Positions 36,640-51,600 of a stretch of DNA of 64,000 nucleotides are shown here, one piece after another. How positions within the stretch are numbered: position 1 is the first letter of the stretch; the number at the start of each line of letters is the position of its first letter. The notes under the pieces are model-generated. The model saw only the letters and a program-made list of their open reading frames with translations. It was not told the origin of the DNA and did not search any database. This stretch comes from Ophiura sarsii (taxonomy: Eukaryota; Echinodermata; Ophiuroidea; Amphilepidida; Ophiuridae), in NCBI GenBank assembly GCA_035610835.1, contig CM069442.1, positions 57,453,950 through 57,517,949 of the forward strand, in the 5' to 3' direction. The translations under genes and the position numbers were made by a program.

Positions 36640-39600
36640 CTGAAAGAATAAGTTAAGAGTGTTGTGGGTAGTGAGAGGTTCTGAATTGGAAGGATTAAAA
36701 TCTGGAAGAATTGTTATACTCAGTTGAGCAGGTGATCATATGTATTGGGGTTGTCTCAGCTTTTGTGTCAACCAAAGTTGGGGTTTCATCAGTGCAAGAA
36801 TTTGTTTCTTCACACACATGACTCTAATATGTTAGTATAAATACGCACAGTCAGGCACGTATGCAGGGGGTGTAAAACACTGTCAAAAAAGGGGAATAAA
36901 TACGGAGGGAAAAGAGAGGATAAGATAAAACTATAGGAACCAGAAGAGAACTACAGCTTACAGGGAACCAGAAGAGAATTACAGAGAAGATAGAAATAGG
37001 AGTAGGTACTACTGTATTACCATTATGAGTATTAAACATCCCCTCCACGCAGCACATTTCCCCTCCCACTTTTTGAGTTGGGGGCATGCCCCCCCCCCCC
37101 CCCCCCCCCATTGTTGGCAAACTTAACACTAATATTTAATCAAATATGAGTTAATGAGATCTGAAATGCTCTCAGAGATTATCTATATTCAAAACTCACG
37201 CCACACTAGGTTTATACCCAAACACCATCATGGAATTATATAATACCACCTTTTTTAACACACAGCTATATTTAATAAAAATGCAGGGCAAAAATGTCAG
37301 AAACAATACTGGAATGTACAGGAAAATATAAAGTTTGTGAGCCTAAAAAGGCTTAGAAATGCCCTTGGCAAGCACCTAAATTACACACACTCACACCCCA
37401 AACCACCTCTTGACACCCACCTGAATGCAATTTCAAGCAATCATTATAGCAACAGAAATTTAAAATGTTTGACAAAATCCTGAAATGTAAAGTAAAATAT
37501 ATAAATAATGAGGCCTGTTGCTTCGAAATGCCTCATAGAGTGTCTAAATTGAACCCACGCTGCAAGATGCTCCGTTCGCTGCGCTTACATGATAGTATAT
37601 ATATAAGCACCCCCAAACTTAAAACATTCCACCTCTATTGCTTTCAGAAAACTTAAAACACCCCATTGAAAGAATCCTGTGTACACCCTGCGCAGTCAAA
37701 AACTAGCCTCACCCCAAGGTAATTTGTATCTTTACCTTTCAGTAGACTTGTCAGCTGCTGAATATGAAATACATCAACCCAGTCAAATGGCATTTGTAGG
37801 ACAACACCCTCTATCAGTCCTTTACTGACGTGAACAATAGCAGATATTTCTCCTTGCTCCCTCCGTACATGGAATTTTGGAGTCTTGCCATAGATCCAGT
37901 CCCAACTCTGAAACCAAAGAGAAAGAGTCATTAATACATAATGAGACTATCAATACAATATGGCAGTATTGTCACCAAGTCACTAAACCTCAAGTAGCAA
38001 GTCAAATTAAGTCACTGAAGTGAGGAAGTCAAATCCTTCTACATTTTTGTAAATTAAAGCCAAGTCAATCCAATAAGTCAAGTTAAGTCGAATTAAGTCA
38101 ATTCTCTAATTTTGTTCAAATCAAACCAAGTCGTACTGAACATAAAACTATTATCTTCATGTACTGATAATTATTAATCAAGTTATGTTCAAGTCACTTC
38201 TTACAAGCAGCGCATACTAATATTTATTATGACAGTTAGATTATGTTTAGACTCAAACTTCATCAAACCAGTTTACCACAAGACTTTGAGTCATGTCAAA
38301 CCAAGTCTTTTGGGAAAGTGACTTGAGTCACACGAAGCCTTGAGGATAAGTGACTCGAGTCAAGTAATTGCTCTTAGTGACTCGATTCAAGTCAAGTCAT
38401 AAATAATAGGGACTTCAGTCCAAGTCAAGTCAACTTGAGTCGTCACAACACTGCAATATGGTACAATATGGCGACGAAAAAACCCTGTTGTACGGGCGAA
38501 GCTTCGACCTCTCAGGTTGGGTCAGTCGGTCTTTTCTTTTCCTATTTTCCCTTGAAAATGACCGTAAAAAAGCAAAAATCATTTTGGGGCTAGGTATTCA
38601 TTCATTTGCATGTGAACATTTTTGTCACCCCTTTCTAAAAAGTTGGTCAGGCTATTACTACAGGGTTTTATTCATCGCCTAAAAGCATTGACCACTATCG
38701 GCTTCCCTGCCTGAAGAAAAAACTGGCATTAATGATGGATATAGATTTGGACATGCCTATAATATTCAACACAGTACATCTCAGAAAGTTGAAATTGGAT
38801 TGTATGAGATTAGGACAGTAAAAGGACAATAGGATGTCCCAGAATTATTTATAGTGTACTTGATAAAAATATAAAAACAACAGTTGATTTCAATCGAATA
38901 CCAGCAATATATACAAAGGCATATGTCCCCTCCCATTTCTTTTAATTTTAACAAGATTTTTTGTTGTTGCGGTGGCTTGGCATTGATGAAAATCAATAAA
39001 AAAAGGTTGTTTAATTTTAGTCAGCGCATTTCGAATGATTTACCTCACACCACTGATAAACTATGGCCTAAGCAAGCAAGGATTGCATTTAAGTTAGTCA
39101 AGCTGATCAGTTCATTAACATCACACAAATATTACCTCAAATACAATAAAACAGTTTACATCAATCAACCTTTAGTGGAAATTCAAACAGGGTACATCAT
39201 GCAATTCACCTTCACAACATTTCAATACATTTTTTTGCTGAATATGGCACAGATTTTGAATATTTTAAAAAGAGATCATGCCCACTTGAATTCGAACATT
39301 TTTACAAAATATTCTGTATGACTGTCATATTCTGTCAGACTTTCCAAGTAATAGCATTATTATTCATAGCCAAATAAATGCAACTTTCCTGGACTGAATC
39401 ATTCCGTGCATGCATTAGTTTTTCAATTTTTGACCAAACTTTTTGAAAATACTGTAGGCGCTACCCTTAAATGGGACCTGGCACCACAAAATGAGAGTAA
39501 AGTCGCAAAAAATAAAAAATGATTTTTCCCATTTTCAGAAAGTAGATGTCCTCAGATTGAAAATGACACCAATGTTGTTATAATAGGCCATTCCAAAGTG

Positions 39601-42600
39601 AAATTATAATAAATTGAAGTTAATCACCGCTGAATTATTGAATTGGAGAAAAAGGCCTTCAAAGTCAGTGAAGCTTATCGTCCCATGGCTCTCCAAAATA
39701 TTCTGTCATAACTTAATCAAAATATTGTTTATGCCAATTACCACTTATTAAACAGCCTGTCATTGGTTTATTTTGAAATTTACAGGGTTCAAACAACTAT
39801 TAATAGTTTTGGATAGCCCTGACCTTTAAGACCATACCAAATTTGCCATAGGGGATACTATTTTAAACCTGTGGAAATGACGATGTAAACAAGGCAATTT
39901 CAAGACATTTCAAGACATTATTGCCTCTCTCTGCGTTCATTTCTTGAGATGTAAAAATAAAATGCCCTCTCTAAAATTACTTAAAAATCATATTTAGACC
40001 CAAAATACTTCGGAATGTGATACATAAATAGTTTATCTTTCCGAAAATGAAAATGTCTCATTTTTAACCTCCCCTTGTCAAATCAACTATTTTAGGCCAT
40101 AACTCAAAATCAGCCCCAACGACTTTACACTCATTTTGTCGTGCCAGGTCACATATTACATACCATTAGATCATTCTTCAGTTGTGTGATTCCTTTCCAC
40201 ATCCTCTCATTGGTGGGTGATAATGTATAAATCTACAAGAGAAAAAACCCAATACACACATTTACAAGTATTTTCTAAACTGCGCATGACCATCATGTAT
40301 ACTATAATCAATTAAAATGCTATTACCACAGGAACACAAAATATCAAGCATTGCATGAGTAAATGTAATGTATCACATCAAAGGATACGTCTTGCCTACT
40401 TGTATAAGTATTGAGATTTTGACAATATCTGACAGAATTTGAAACAAGTTCTGCAAAGATACCTTTGTTTTGAAAATTCAAGTAGTACATTTGAGAATAT
40501 GAGGAAAAAAAAGGTGTCCATTTCTTTTCATTGTCTTTATATTTTACAAGCTATTTTGCTCTGTATCTCAAAATAAGCCTTCCCTTACGAAAATGCAATC
40601 ACCAAAATTTGGTTGCAGCAAGGTGGTACCAGGTTGCGCAAGGTTGTCGCAAGGTTGCAGACGTTTGTCGCAAGGTTGCGCAAGGTTGTGGATGATTGCT
40701 GCAAGGTTGCGCAACCTTCTCAGAAAAACCAAACTGGTTGTGCAAGGTTGCTGCAACCAGTTCAGAAGAACCAAACTGGTTGCGCAAGGTTGCGGATGGT
40801 TGCTGCAAGGTTGCGCAACCTTCTCAGAATTACCAAACTGGTTGCGCAAGCTCCTGCAACCAGTTCAGAAGAACCAAACTGGTTGCGGATGAATGCGCAA
40901 CCTTCTCAGAATTCCCAAACTGGTTGCGCAAGCTCCTGCAACCAGTTCAGAAGAACCAAACTGGTTGCGGATGGTTGCGCAACCTTCTCAGAATTACCAA
41001 ACTGGTTGCGCAACCTCCTGCAACCAGCTCAGAAGAACCAAACTGGTTGCGCAACCTTCTCAGAAGTACCAAACTGGTTGCGCAAGCTCCCGCAACCAAC
41101 TGGTTGCGCAAGCTCCCGCAACCTCTTCAGAAACACCAAACTGGTTGCGCAAGGTTTCTTCTTAAGTTCAAAGGTCAGGTCAAAAGGTCAAACATGTGAA
41201 ATAAACATTGCTGTCATTGTAACCTTTACTAAAATTGTAGTGACTTTGATGATTAATTGTACCCATACTTTGTAATCAATTTCATAATGAAAATGAGGTA
41301 TATGCTAGAAAAACAAGTTGTGAATCATATTCTAATCTTTGAAGGAAACTGATGTTGCAGATAAAAATGCTGAAGAATAGTAAGTTTAAAACATATAAGC
41401 TTATTTTGGTATTGGTTCCGAATTTTGATGCATGTTTTTGGTGGTTGCTAGCTGGTTGCAAACAGGTTGCACAAGGTTGCGCAAGGTTATATTTTTCCAA
41501 ATTTAACCAGTTGCTTGCGCAACCTTGCGCAACCTTGCACCACTAGCTGGTTGCGGCAGGTTGCGCAAGCTTTAAATGTTTCTGCAAGGTTGCGCAAGGT
41601 TGTAATGTTCCAAATTTAACCAGTTGCTTGCGCAACCATGCGCAACCTTGCACCACTAGCTGGTTGCGGCAGGTTGCGCAAGCTTTAGATGTTTCTGCAA
41701 GGTTGCGCAAGGTTGTAATGTTCCAAATTTAACCAGTTGCTTGCGCAACCTTGTGCAACCTTGCACCACTAGCTGGTTCTGCAAGGTTGCGCAAGGTTGT
41801 AATGTTCCAAATTTAACCTTGCGCAAGGTTGCGCAAGGTTGTAATGTTCCAAATTTAACCTTGCGCAAGGTTGCGCAAGGTTGTAATGTTCCAAATTTAA
41901 CCTTGCGCAAGGTTGCGCAAGGTTGTATTTTTCCACATTTAAGGTTGCGCAAGGTTGCAGAATTGGTTGCGATTTTCATAAGGGTTGCTGACATGATGTA
42001 CCTTATGATATGATGCATCACAAATTAAAATCCACCCATTTGACCTTCAAAAGGGTATTGGATAGTATGGATATATATACATTATGTCGAGAAAATATGA
42101 GACGATCAGCTTTGAAATAGGCCTTTCTGATGATAATGTCAACAACAAAAATAAAATGGCAGCATCCGAGGGGAAAAACATTTTCACATCAGAAAACCGA
42201 CCCACACTAACCAATATTTGAACTTCAATTCAGCGCATCCATTACATCAAAAACTAGGGGTGATCCGCACGTTGTTGGATAGAAAGGACAAAATAGTCAC
42301 TGAACCCGAGAACAATATCGCGGAGGAACAGATTATTAAGTCAGCACTTCATCAATGTGGATACCCTCAATGGTCGATTGATAAAGTCAAAAAAGCGCGA
42401 CAGCAACCGAAGAAGCAGAACAATAAAAATACAAAAAGTGAGAGAAAAACTCTAACAAACGTCACTCTACCGTATATTGCAGGAGTCACAGAAAAGATCC
42501 AACGAATCTTCAGAACTCACAACATAGGTTCGGCGGTCAAACCCCACACTAGTCTCCGCAATATGCTTGTACATGTGAAAGACAAACAGGACAATGACGA

Positions 42601-45600
42601 TAAAGCAGGCGTGATCTACGAGATCCCTTGTCAAAACTGTGATAAAACCTACATAGGCGAAACAGGCCGCCGTTTCGGTACGCGTAAAAAGGAACACAAA
42701 ACAGAAACGGACAAAATGACAGGCCGCAAATTTACACGCACGGCAAGGACTCACAAAATACGGAGATGAAGTCTTCGATCGCAGATCACGCTGCTACGGA
42801 AAACCATCTAATAAAATGGGACGACACAAACATTCTCGCGAGAGACAACACTAGAAACACCAGATGGATTAGAGAATCCATTTGGATCCGTCGCAAATCC
42901 CATCTAGACATGAAACAGCACCTCATGAACAGCGACGAGGGGGCCTACCAACTTAGTCACATGTATGATCAATTGATCCAGAAAACGTCATCTAACACAT
43001 CTCGTGACGTCATCAGAAAAACTACTTCTGGTAACACTGGATCAACGGTCGTCATACACCATTGAGAAAGACATCCGATCGGACGTCGAAACTGTCTGGA
43101 ACAGTAAGTTCAATTTTGGAATTATTTTATGAATCTTCTAATTATATTACACTTTCACTTGTTTATAGTATGTGGTATTATCCAATGGTGAATCATATGA
43201 CCAGAATGTACACATTGATTTTATATAAACTGACTTACAAATAAACACTGACTTACATTTGCGGGATGGTACAATAATATGTTCACTTGGTTGGTGTTAC
43301 CATTTCACTCGTTATTGGCAAATATAGAACTATACTCATCAATACCATTCACTTAGTGCTCACACGTAGTCCGCTTATATTTGTTTTCTTTAATACCAAA
43401 GACACCTACTTTTTGGAAAATACTGCACATTTCCCACTTAAAAAGACCTTTTTTGTGTGGAAAACTTCTATAAAATTGATAAGCTCTCATCTAATTACCC
43501 CTACATTCTGCACATTCTTTTTCACAGATTGCCACAGGGATCAAAGTGGCAGCCTTACGCCTGTATCAAAATCATACAAGTTGAATGACCCTCCCCTGGG
43601 TGTTATTACCTTATCATCATAGTATGGTTGATATGTAGAGTAGAATTCTTTAGCTATTGCACGTAACATGGCATCTTGAGATAGATGTGGCTCAGCATCT
43701 CGTAGGTTCATCACTGGTGATTTGAAGCTCTCTGTTGCATTGCTTTTAAAACCATCCTGTTGTGGAGAGAAAGACATACATTGATTTACCAATCAAATAA
43801 TTATATTTCTTTATTTTGCTTAATTTGCTTTTGATGCATTCAAATCAATAAATCGTGTTACTTTAAAATACAGGGTGTCCCAGAATGATCTATATCATGT
43901 TTGACACAACATTGCAGTCACAGTGTAATGCCTGCAATATAATGGTAACAAACATATTTCCTACTTACTCTGTTCATTCATTTCATTTCATTTCATTTCA
44001 TTTTTAATTGATAATGTGTCGTGGCCAAACGGCCAAATTGTACATTATTGACAGATTTAAAAATACATTAAAATACAAATATTAAAACATTAAACAACAA
44101 TATCATAAAGAAGACATAACAAATTTAAAAGAAATCACCCACAGTCCCACACCACAGTCGCACCAAAATAAGGCTGTCGCATACATCAAAAAAAGGTTAA
44201 TGGCATCTACATATCTTTATCCGTTCTGATATGTCATGACATTATTGAATGAAAAGCAGTGAAAACCAGACAACAAATACTCAAACTATGTTAATTAGGG
44301 ACTGGTTGGACATGGGTCATTGTATTGTCTTACCTTATCTCTGTTAAGTAGAGATGATAGGACTCTTGTGTTTGCACTGTGGAGTAATGTGAAGTGGTGA
44401 TACGCTACAGTACGACTCAACCTAGCGGCAGTACCAGATATCTGAAAACATAATGAATGATGGGGTTTCTGTAATTGATATTCCATAACAAGATCCTTTT
44501 ACATCTACATCGAAACCCTCTACAACCAGATCTATGTTAGTAATCTTCCACCCCATGATACTTCTAAACACATCTTAATTGGAGGCAAAGCGGCAACAAT
44601 AAAGTGGGCAAAAAATAAACTGCACCTTGAAAATTGGTTAGTGTAAATCCATCCCACATAAAACTTGTTGACAATCTCTGTGACTCCTGCATATTAATTA
44701 AAGGGACACAGGGAGATTTCACAAAAACTGAAATTCAATATTTTCACGTTGTTTAGATAGATGATAAATTTAGAAACCCTATCATGTAAGATTTCTTCAC
44801 AAAAAAAATCAGTAAAAATGAAAAATAAAGACATTTTCTCAGCATTTCCGAAGGTATACAGGGTGAGTCAAAATAGTCCGGTCCCGTTTTCAAAAAATCA
44901 AGAAAAATACTTCTTGTACAAAATTGGTAATTATTTTCATTGTTTATGAGAGTAGACATACTTCTTCATACCTGGTGATGTTTTCAAGACAATATCATAT
45001 TCCACGCCAGATTTACAACATTTTTACAAAAAGACGCGTAATCCAAAGTGTTCCAAGTTTGGTGGTGGACTGTAATATTAGTTATTCATACAACACAACA
45101 CACTGTGTAACTGTTGCAATTTATACCAAAATATCATGGTTTTTTTGTTGAATCTCTGATAAATTGAACGATATTGCATGCCAAGTATTTAAATATATTA
45201 TAATATAACTCAGTATTGCACAAATATATTCATAAAAATGGTCTATGCACTTTGCCTGGTAAGTTGACAAATCACAAACTGTTTAAAGATATAAGATCTG
45301 TTTTCTCTCAGAATCCTCTCATATCAGTTCGATTAAAATAACAAGTTTCAAAATATTTTGGTCAACATTTTGTTAAAACTCAATAATGTTTGTTATAGGC
45401 TATCTCTGATTGCACGAAAACTATTGAAAACATAACCGCAAAGACAATAGAATCTCTTTTCCTATTGTAATTGCTGTGAATGCCAACACGCCTACGATTG
45501 ACTTATTCAAAAGGCGCGCGTTAAACGTTAACATCCATAGGGATCCCTTAGATAAGTTGGAACAGATTTTATTTCACAGAATTTAGATAAATTATCATAT

Positions 45601-48600
45601 CTCCCGTTTCGAATAACACAAGTTAATGAAATAAATTTAGGTTATAGCTAGTAATGCCACCTTGCTAGGCAAGTCATTAAATATATTCATTTTAAAATTT
45701 TAACTGGTTTAAAAAATCGGTGAAATCGGGACCGGACTATTTTGACTCACCCTGTATTAGTGCTTTTCATTTTTTTTGTATTTTTGTTAAAAGTCACCAC
45801 CAATTGAATCAGGAGATCATGAGTAAACATCACATAACAAGCCATGGGTGGTCTTCAAGGTTATTTTGAAAAAAACATGAAACATATAAGTGAGAAGCCA
45901 TCTGTGGCCTTTTAGATTAATATGGGTAGTTTCGATGTGATCACATAGAAACTCAAAATACTAGCAAATCCATGAATTTCACATGAAATACTGCAAATTA
46001 AGCTCTATAATTTTGGCTGGTAGTTAGTATATGAATATAAGCGTGAAAAACCCAACTTCTGGAAAAATTGAGGGCTCCCTCCACGAAGGATCTCTTATAT
46101 AACACCTTTAAGTCAAATTCAGAACCATTTAAAGATGACAGGCATGAATATGAGACCCAACACATACTTATCCATCAGTTGTTCTGTTACATTAGATTTT
46201 GGCAGGTATGTACAGGGTGTCCCAAAAGTTTGGATACCTTTTTATAACCTTTATATATAACTAGGGGTCTGCCTCTCAGCTTGCCGATCGGGTCCACTTT
46301 TAAATTGAACTTAGTCAGCATAGAATTGGTGGCGCTGTTCTTCCGATAGGCGTAATTGTAGCAGACGACGCGACGCTGGCCACGCGTCTCTCAGACGACC
46401 CAATATGGCAACGGGAGTGCACCATTTTGAATTATTTTTAACAGTCATCGCCCGGTTAACGATAAAAATTCTTCTAATTATGATGAATTTGTCAAAATGA
46501 TAAGTTTAATATTCGCGATTACGTGTTATTCACTACAAATTCAAAATGTAGGTTTCGCGTGGCCACCGTCGTCTGTGTAAATCTACAGCGCCCCCAAACC
46601 TATGCTGACTAAACCTGGTTAAACATTGTTAAATGCGTTAAACGCCGGTCACCGACGCATTTCAGACGATTATCATAATTTATTCAAAAGAACCGTTTTC
46701 GCTACGTACGTTAGTATAGGACTTTCCTATCCCAAAGTTAATAGTATCCCTGATATAACCTTTATATTTATATCAACCGCAAAAAATTCTTCTGTACTTC
46801 CGACACATAGTTAAAATTGTAAATTTGGAATCAAATAATTCTGGAAGCTATCCAAATATGTGTTCAGTTTTCAGTTTTATACTGCAAATTATTTTACCGG
46901 AGATATAAAGCTTGAAAAGGTAATGAAACTCTTGGGACACCCTGTACTTGTATGTCCTATGTATAATTAGCGATTTGAATACCTTGTAGAACTGATTCAG
47001 CATGAGGTCATCTCTGGAGTTAATGTGAATGTCCAGATGCGGCCATCTATCCATCATACCATCTACCACCATCTGCAAGTTATGCTTTCTGTTGTAGGAT
47101 TGACGATGGGTGAAGAAGGTGCAATTCACATTGCCAAGATCCTGAGTACACAAATTATGCAAAGCACAAAATTGCAACAGTGGGTTATTTAAAAGCATAC
47201 ATTGGCCTATAGAAGTGGACTGCAAGGCAAACCCAGCTTCTGAAATTGAAGAAGGGGGCTGAAATCCTTTAGATATACTTAGCACTTACAGGGATTTAAC
47301 TTTAATCACACAAACTTATAATCTTTGACCATCTCCCTCCCTCCCTCCCTCCCTTCCCTACCCACCTTTTTTGAGAGAACGCATGCCCCAAAAGCCCCCC
47401 CCCCCCCCCCTGTCTCGTGGAAATGAAATAAGACTATAAAAATTATGATGAAATTGCATTTGAGTTTTTTATGTTCAACATTCCAGTTACAAGAGAGTCA
47501 ACGGTAATCAAATTGCTCATAAAAAAAACCCGAACAATTTGAGTGCTCCAGCCTACCTCATTATGCTCTTATTGTACATGTATCAAATTGAAATATCATT
47601 AAATCAGCACAGGACTTATGTTTATTTAATATCCATGACCTACACAATTTATAGTTTTTTTAATTTGTGACAAAAAGTGATTGATTTTTTACCTCAAAAA
47701 TGATTTTGGTACAATTTCGGCATTTTTTACAGAAAAATGATTTTGTTACGTTATTTGAAAAATATTGACCCAAAAATTGATTTTTCTTTAGTCAAATTTC
47801 TAAAAAATCAGTATTTTTAGCAACATTTGATACCAAAAATGGATTGTCTGACTCATTGATCTCATTTGACTGATCTGACTGATCCCACTGATCACATTTT
47901 ATTCATGAGCAATTCATACGCTACCAAAACTGCCAATTCAGTCAAAATTAATATTTCAATAATTACTTTAAAAACCTGGAAAATCTGCAAAAGACTACAA
48001 AGACTCTGAATGGTTACCCAGATAACACAGATACGTCGGGCCAACATCGGGTTTTGGTCAGACCAAAAGTCCCAGAGACGTCGGCTCAGAGGTCTGCTGC
48101 TCATCAGGCTGACGTCGCACCGACCATTTATGGAGAAACATCGGTGTTGGGCACAAGTATGTAGAGACGTTTAGCTGACATTGACCTGACTTTTGCGACC
48201 TATTTTATCATTAAAGTATTTAATGAAAATGATGTTTTAATGCAAAAAGAAAATACAAGAACATATTTCCTGCAATTTTATGTGTCATATGTTCATTGTT
48301 TTCTTCTTTCAAAATGTATTTTTGCATGGCATTAAAGATTTTAAGATGAACTTAACTTGACCGGACAGTGAATTAAACCTGGGACATCTGTATTCTAAGT
48401 TTGACGCCTTATCGACTGAGGTAATGAAGTAGTTGATGATGTCAAAGTGTTTTGTGTTAATATAAACTATGACTAAATATGGCTTTATTAAACTCTGACT
48501 AATAAATAGAAGAGATATTAGTGAAATTAGTTTGGAAATGCTTATATTGGTATGAAAAAAGCAAGATAATGAAAAATAGTGAATTATAATGCTATATTAT

Positions 48601-51600
48601 TTCAAGGAAGACCGACGTGTGAAGGTTGGGTTGCCGATAATGAATTGTTGTTGAAGTTATTCAGCAACCAATGGCCTGAACTAGGGCTGAGCTTGGCTTA
48701 TTATAGGCCAGTCAGTCATTGTCAAAACTGATATTCCCGAGGCTGGCTAGAGCATTTATTCATCATTTTTTTATTGATGAATTTTGGATTATTGAGTTAT
48801 ATTGTTTATATTGCTCAATATTGTTTTATTCAATAATGGATAGTATTAATGTACAAACCTGCTGGCCACCGTGAAAAAGCGGAAACTAAAATGGTATGGC
48901 CATGTGACCAGATCAAGTGGCCTCTCCAAGACCATCCTGCAGGGCACCGTAGAGGGCAAGCGAAGAAGAGTGCGCCAGAGGAAAAGTTGGAGAGACAACA
49001 TCACAGAATACACTGGGAAAACCTTCGCAGAAACCCAAGCATTAGCAAATGACCGAGTCAGATGGAGGGAGGTGGTGAAGAAATTTGTCATGCAGTGCCC
49101 CTACGACCCTGGAGGGTTATGGGAGCGGTAAGACGGTAAGGTAAGTATTAATGTTTAATTGCGCCCGCACCCATGCCTTGCCATGGCGTCCGTAATGTGT
49201 TTTTTTCTTTTATTCTAATGCAATTGTTTATTTGCCTGTATGTACACGGATATGGAGTTGTACATTATTTTAAAGTTGAAATAAGCTGTTCAGCAGTTTG
49301 CCGATGTCATAGCCATCTTCTGACGGTTCTCAGCGGTCTATAGCCGACGTCCTTTCAACAGTTAGAAGGCCGACAATCTGTATTTGGCCAAAAGACGTCC
49401 TTAAAGCGTCAGTGAGCGACGTATTATGTAGGCCATGTTTGACCAACGATGGCCTATATCCATAATAAGACTTAATTTAGTGCCAGATAGTACATTTTTC
49501 GGCGACGTTAATCAGACGTCAAATCGACAGCATTGGGCTGACGTTCTGCAGTTGGCTTATAAAGAAGACCTCCATACAAAGTTATTGAGTCAACGTTTAG
49601 CAAACCATGTTTTTCCATCGTCAAGCTGACGTTTAGAGGACATTCCCAATACGACCCACATAATTCGGAAATTAAACGAGACTTACCTGGAAGGTGAAGT
49701 TTGATTGTATTCTATGCTGCACCGTGGCAATTTTAGGAATTACATGGGAGACGATCGCGCATGCGTATAGCCAGACTTTAACAAAATATGGAAGAGATCC
49801 AGATTAGATTAAAAATTGTTATTTATATCAAACAATCCTTTGTTAATTTTAATCGCCCTCTAAATTGGGTGGGTGGGCGTGGATGTAATTCCTAAAATTG
49901 CCACAGGGTGCAGCATAGAACTACAATCAAACTTCACCTTCCAGGTAAGTCTCGTTTAATTTCTGAATTCTAGGCCGCCCCCTGGTGGCAATTCGGAATT
50001 CCATGGGATTTCAAAGCCACTGGATCTGTTCCATATCCCTTAACAATTTACACTCATATAAGTCTATAATTAAAAACCTGTACCTTCTTAATTTAAGGAG
50101 CGAACCATAATAAATGATTAACATTTTTCTGTCTTTATCCATAATTCTTGAAAATGCACTTTATTTTCTACCGTCAGCAAAAAAAATATTATAAACACAT
50201 TATCCATTTATGTCATTGTGTACATAATATAGTCATTAACCTTTGAACAAATTGACTTTGACATTGTTCATCTTTGTACTGAATCACATCAATCAAAAAG
50301 CTTTTAAAAACTCATCTATTCCCTGTGGAATAATTCAGCCTGGTTGTTTACACAATTATTGTATAATATATATTGGTCTTTTAGTGGTTTACATTTTGTA
50401 TTACTTTTTAAATGCATTTTTAAGTATTGTTGATGTATGCAATGTTAGGTATAATGTATGTCTGCAGCTAAATAACAATTTAAATTACGGGTTCTGTGTG
50501 CTGTTGTTTGGTTTGTTCATGGGTATTGCGAGTGCTGCTACAGCTGTATGTAGGGGAGTGTGTGTGTGAGGGGGGGTGCGGGTGGGGTGGGGGGGGTTGT
50601 ATGGTGTCAGTCATCAGGTGGTCACGTAAATGTACCATATTTTGTGTGCTATATATTTTGGAGAGGGAGGGGGTAGTGTGTATGGTGGGGTGTGTGGGTG
50701 GGGTGGGGTGGGTATGTATGGTGTCAGTCAGGTGATCACGTAAATGTATCATGTTTTATGTGCAATATCTTTTTGGGGAGGGAAAGGGGAGAGGAGGTGG
50801 TGTGTATGTGGTGTGGGGGTGAGTTGGGGGGTGTGTTCGAGGGGGTGTGGCGTCGGGCTGTGTGTTTCTCTCAGTGCTGCTTTTGTGTATTTTATCATGT
50901 AATATGTATGTATAATTCTTATTTTACTGCTGGTTTTTGTTCAACATATTTTTATCTAATGTATACATATTGTACAGCGCAATGGTCTTTTTGGAAATGC
51001 GCTATATAAATCCTTATAATAATAATAATAGAATCCAAGATTCTTCAATATTTGTCTCATGAACAAAAACACCTGAACTGTAAAGTGCTTTTATAGCACA
51101 ACACATTTAGAACTGCTTAGCCCCTTATACCTTATGGAGGGTACTGGTCAACTGGGACCGAGGGTGGTTGACCCTGCTTGAGGCTAACAACCTCCTTAAG
51201 AGCAACTTTGCGTACCAATCAAAGAAAATCAAAAAATGTTGGCAGACTTCAACAAATTTACTTTTATTTTTTCTTAATGTTTGGGTGCAGCATTGGTCAG
51301 AGTCTATAAAAATCCAAATTAGGTCACCGATGGACCTTCGTTACCATAGCAACGGCCAAAATATCAAAATGACACGTTTTGGCCTATTTCAGCACTTTTA
51401 TGAGGCTAAAATATTTCAAACTTTTAAGATTCACCATATGTAGGGAAAGTAGAGCTAGAACTTGACAGTCACACCACATGATATACAACACATGAGCTTT
51501 CTATTAATGCAGTTCTCAAACAACCATCATGGCCTACTTGGGTTATACCATTGTTTGAAATAGGGGTGTTTTTTGTAAATATTTATTTCCTGAAATATAG

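Noticed and set aside
40613..41275. 220-codon ORF and several overlapping ORFs in the GTTGCGCAA region
   Set aside because: They are open in many frames because of the minisatellite. Repetitive composition, no homology, no splice logic.
41656..42021. 121-codon minus-strand ORF
   Set aside because: A translation of the second GTTGCGCAA array; periodic residues follow the 42-bp unit.
42467..42754. 95-codon minus ORF
   Set aside because: Antisense shadow of the Penelope-like GIY-YIG coding sequence.
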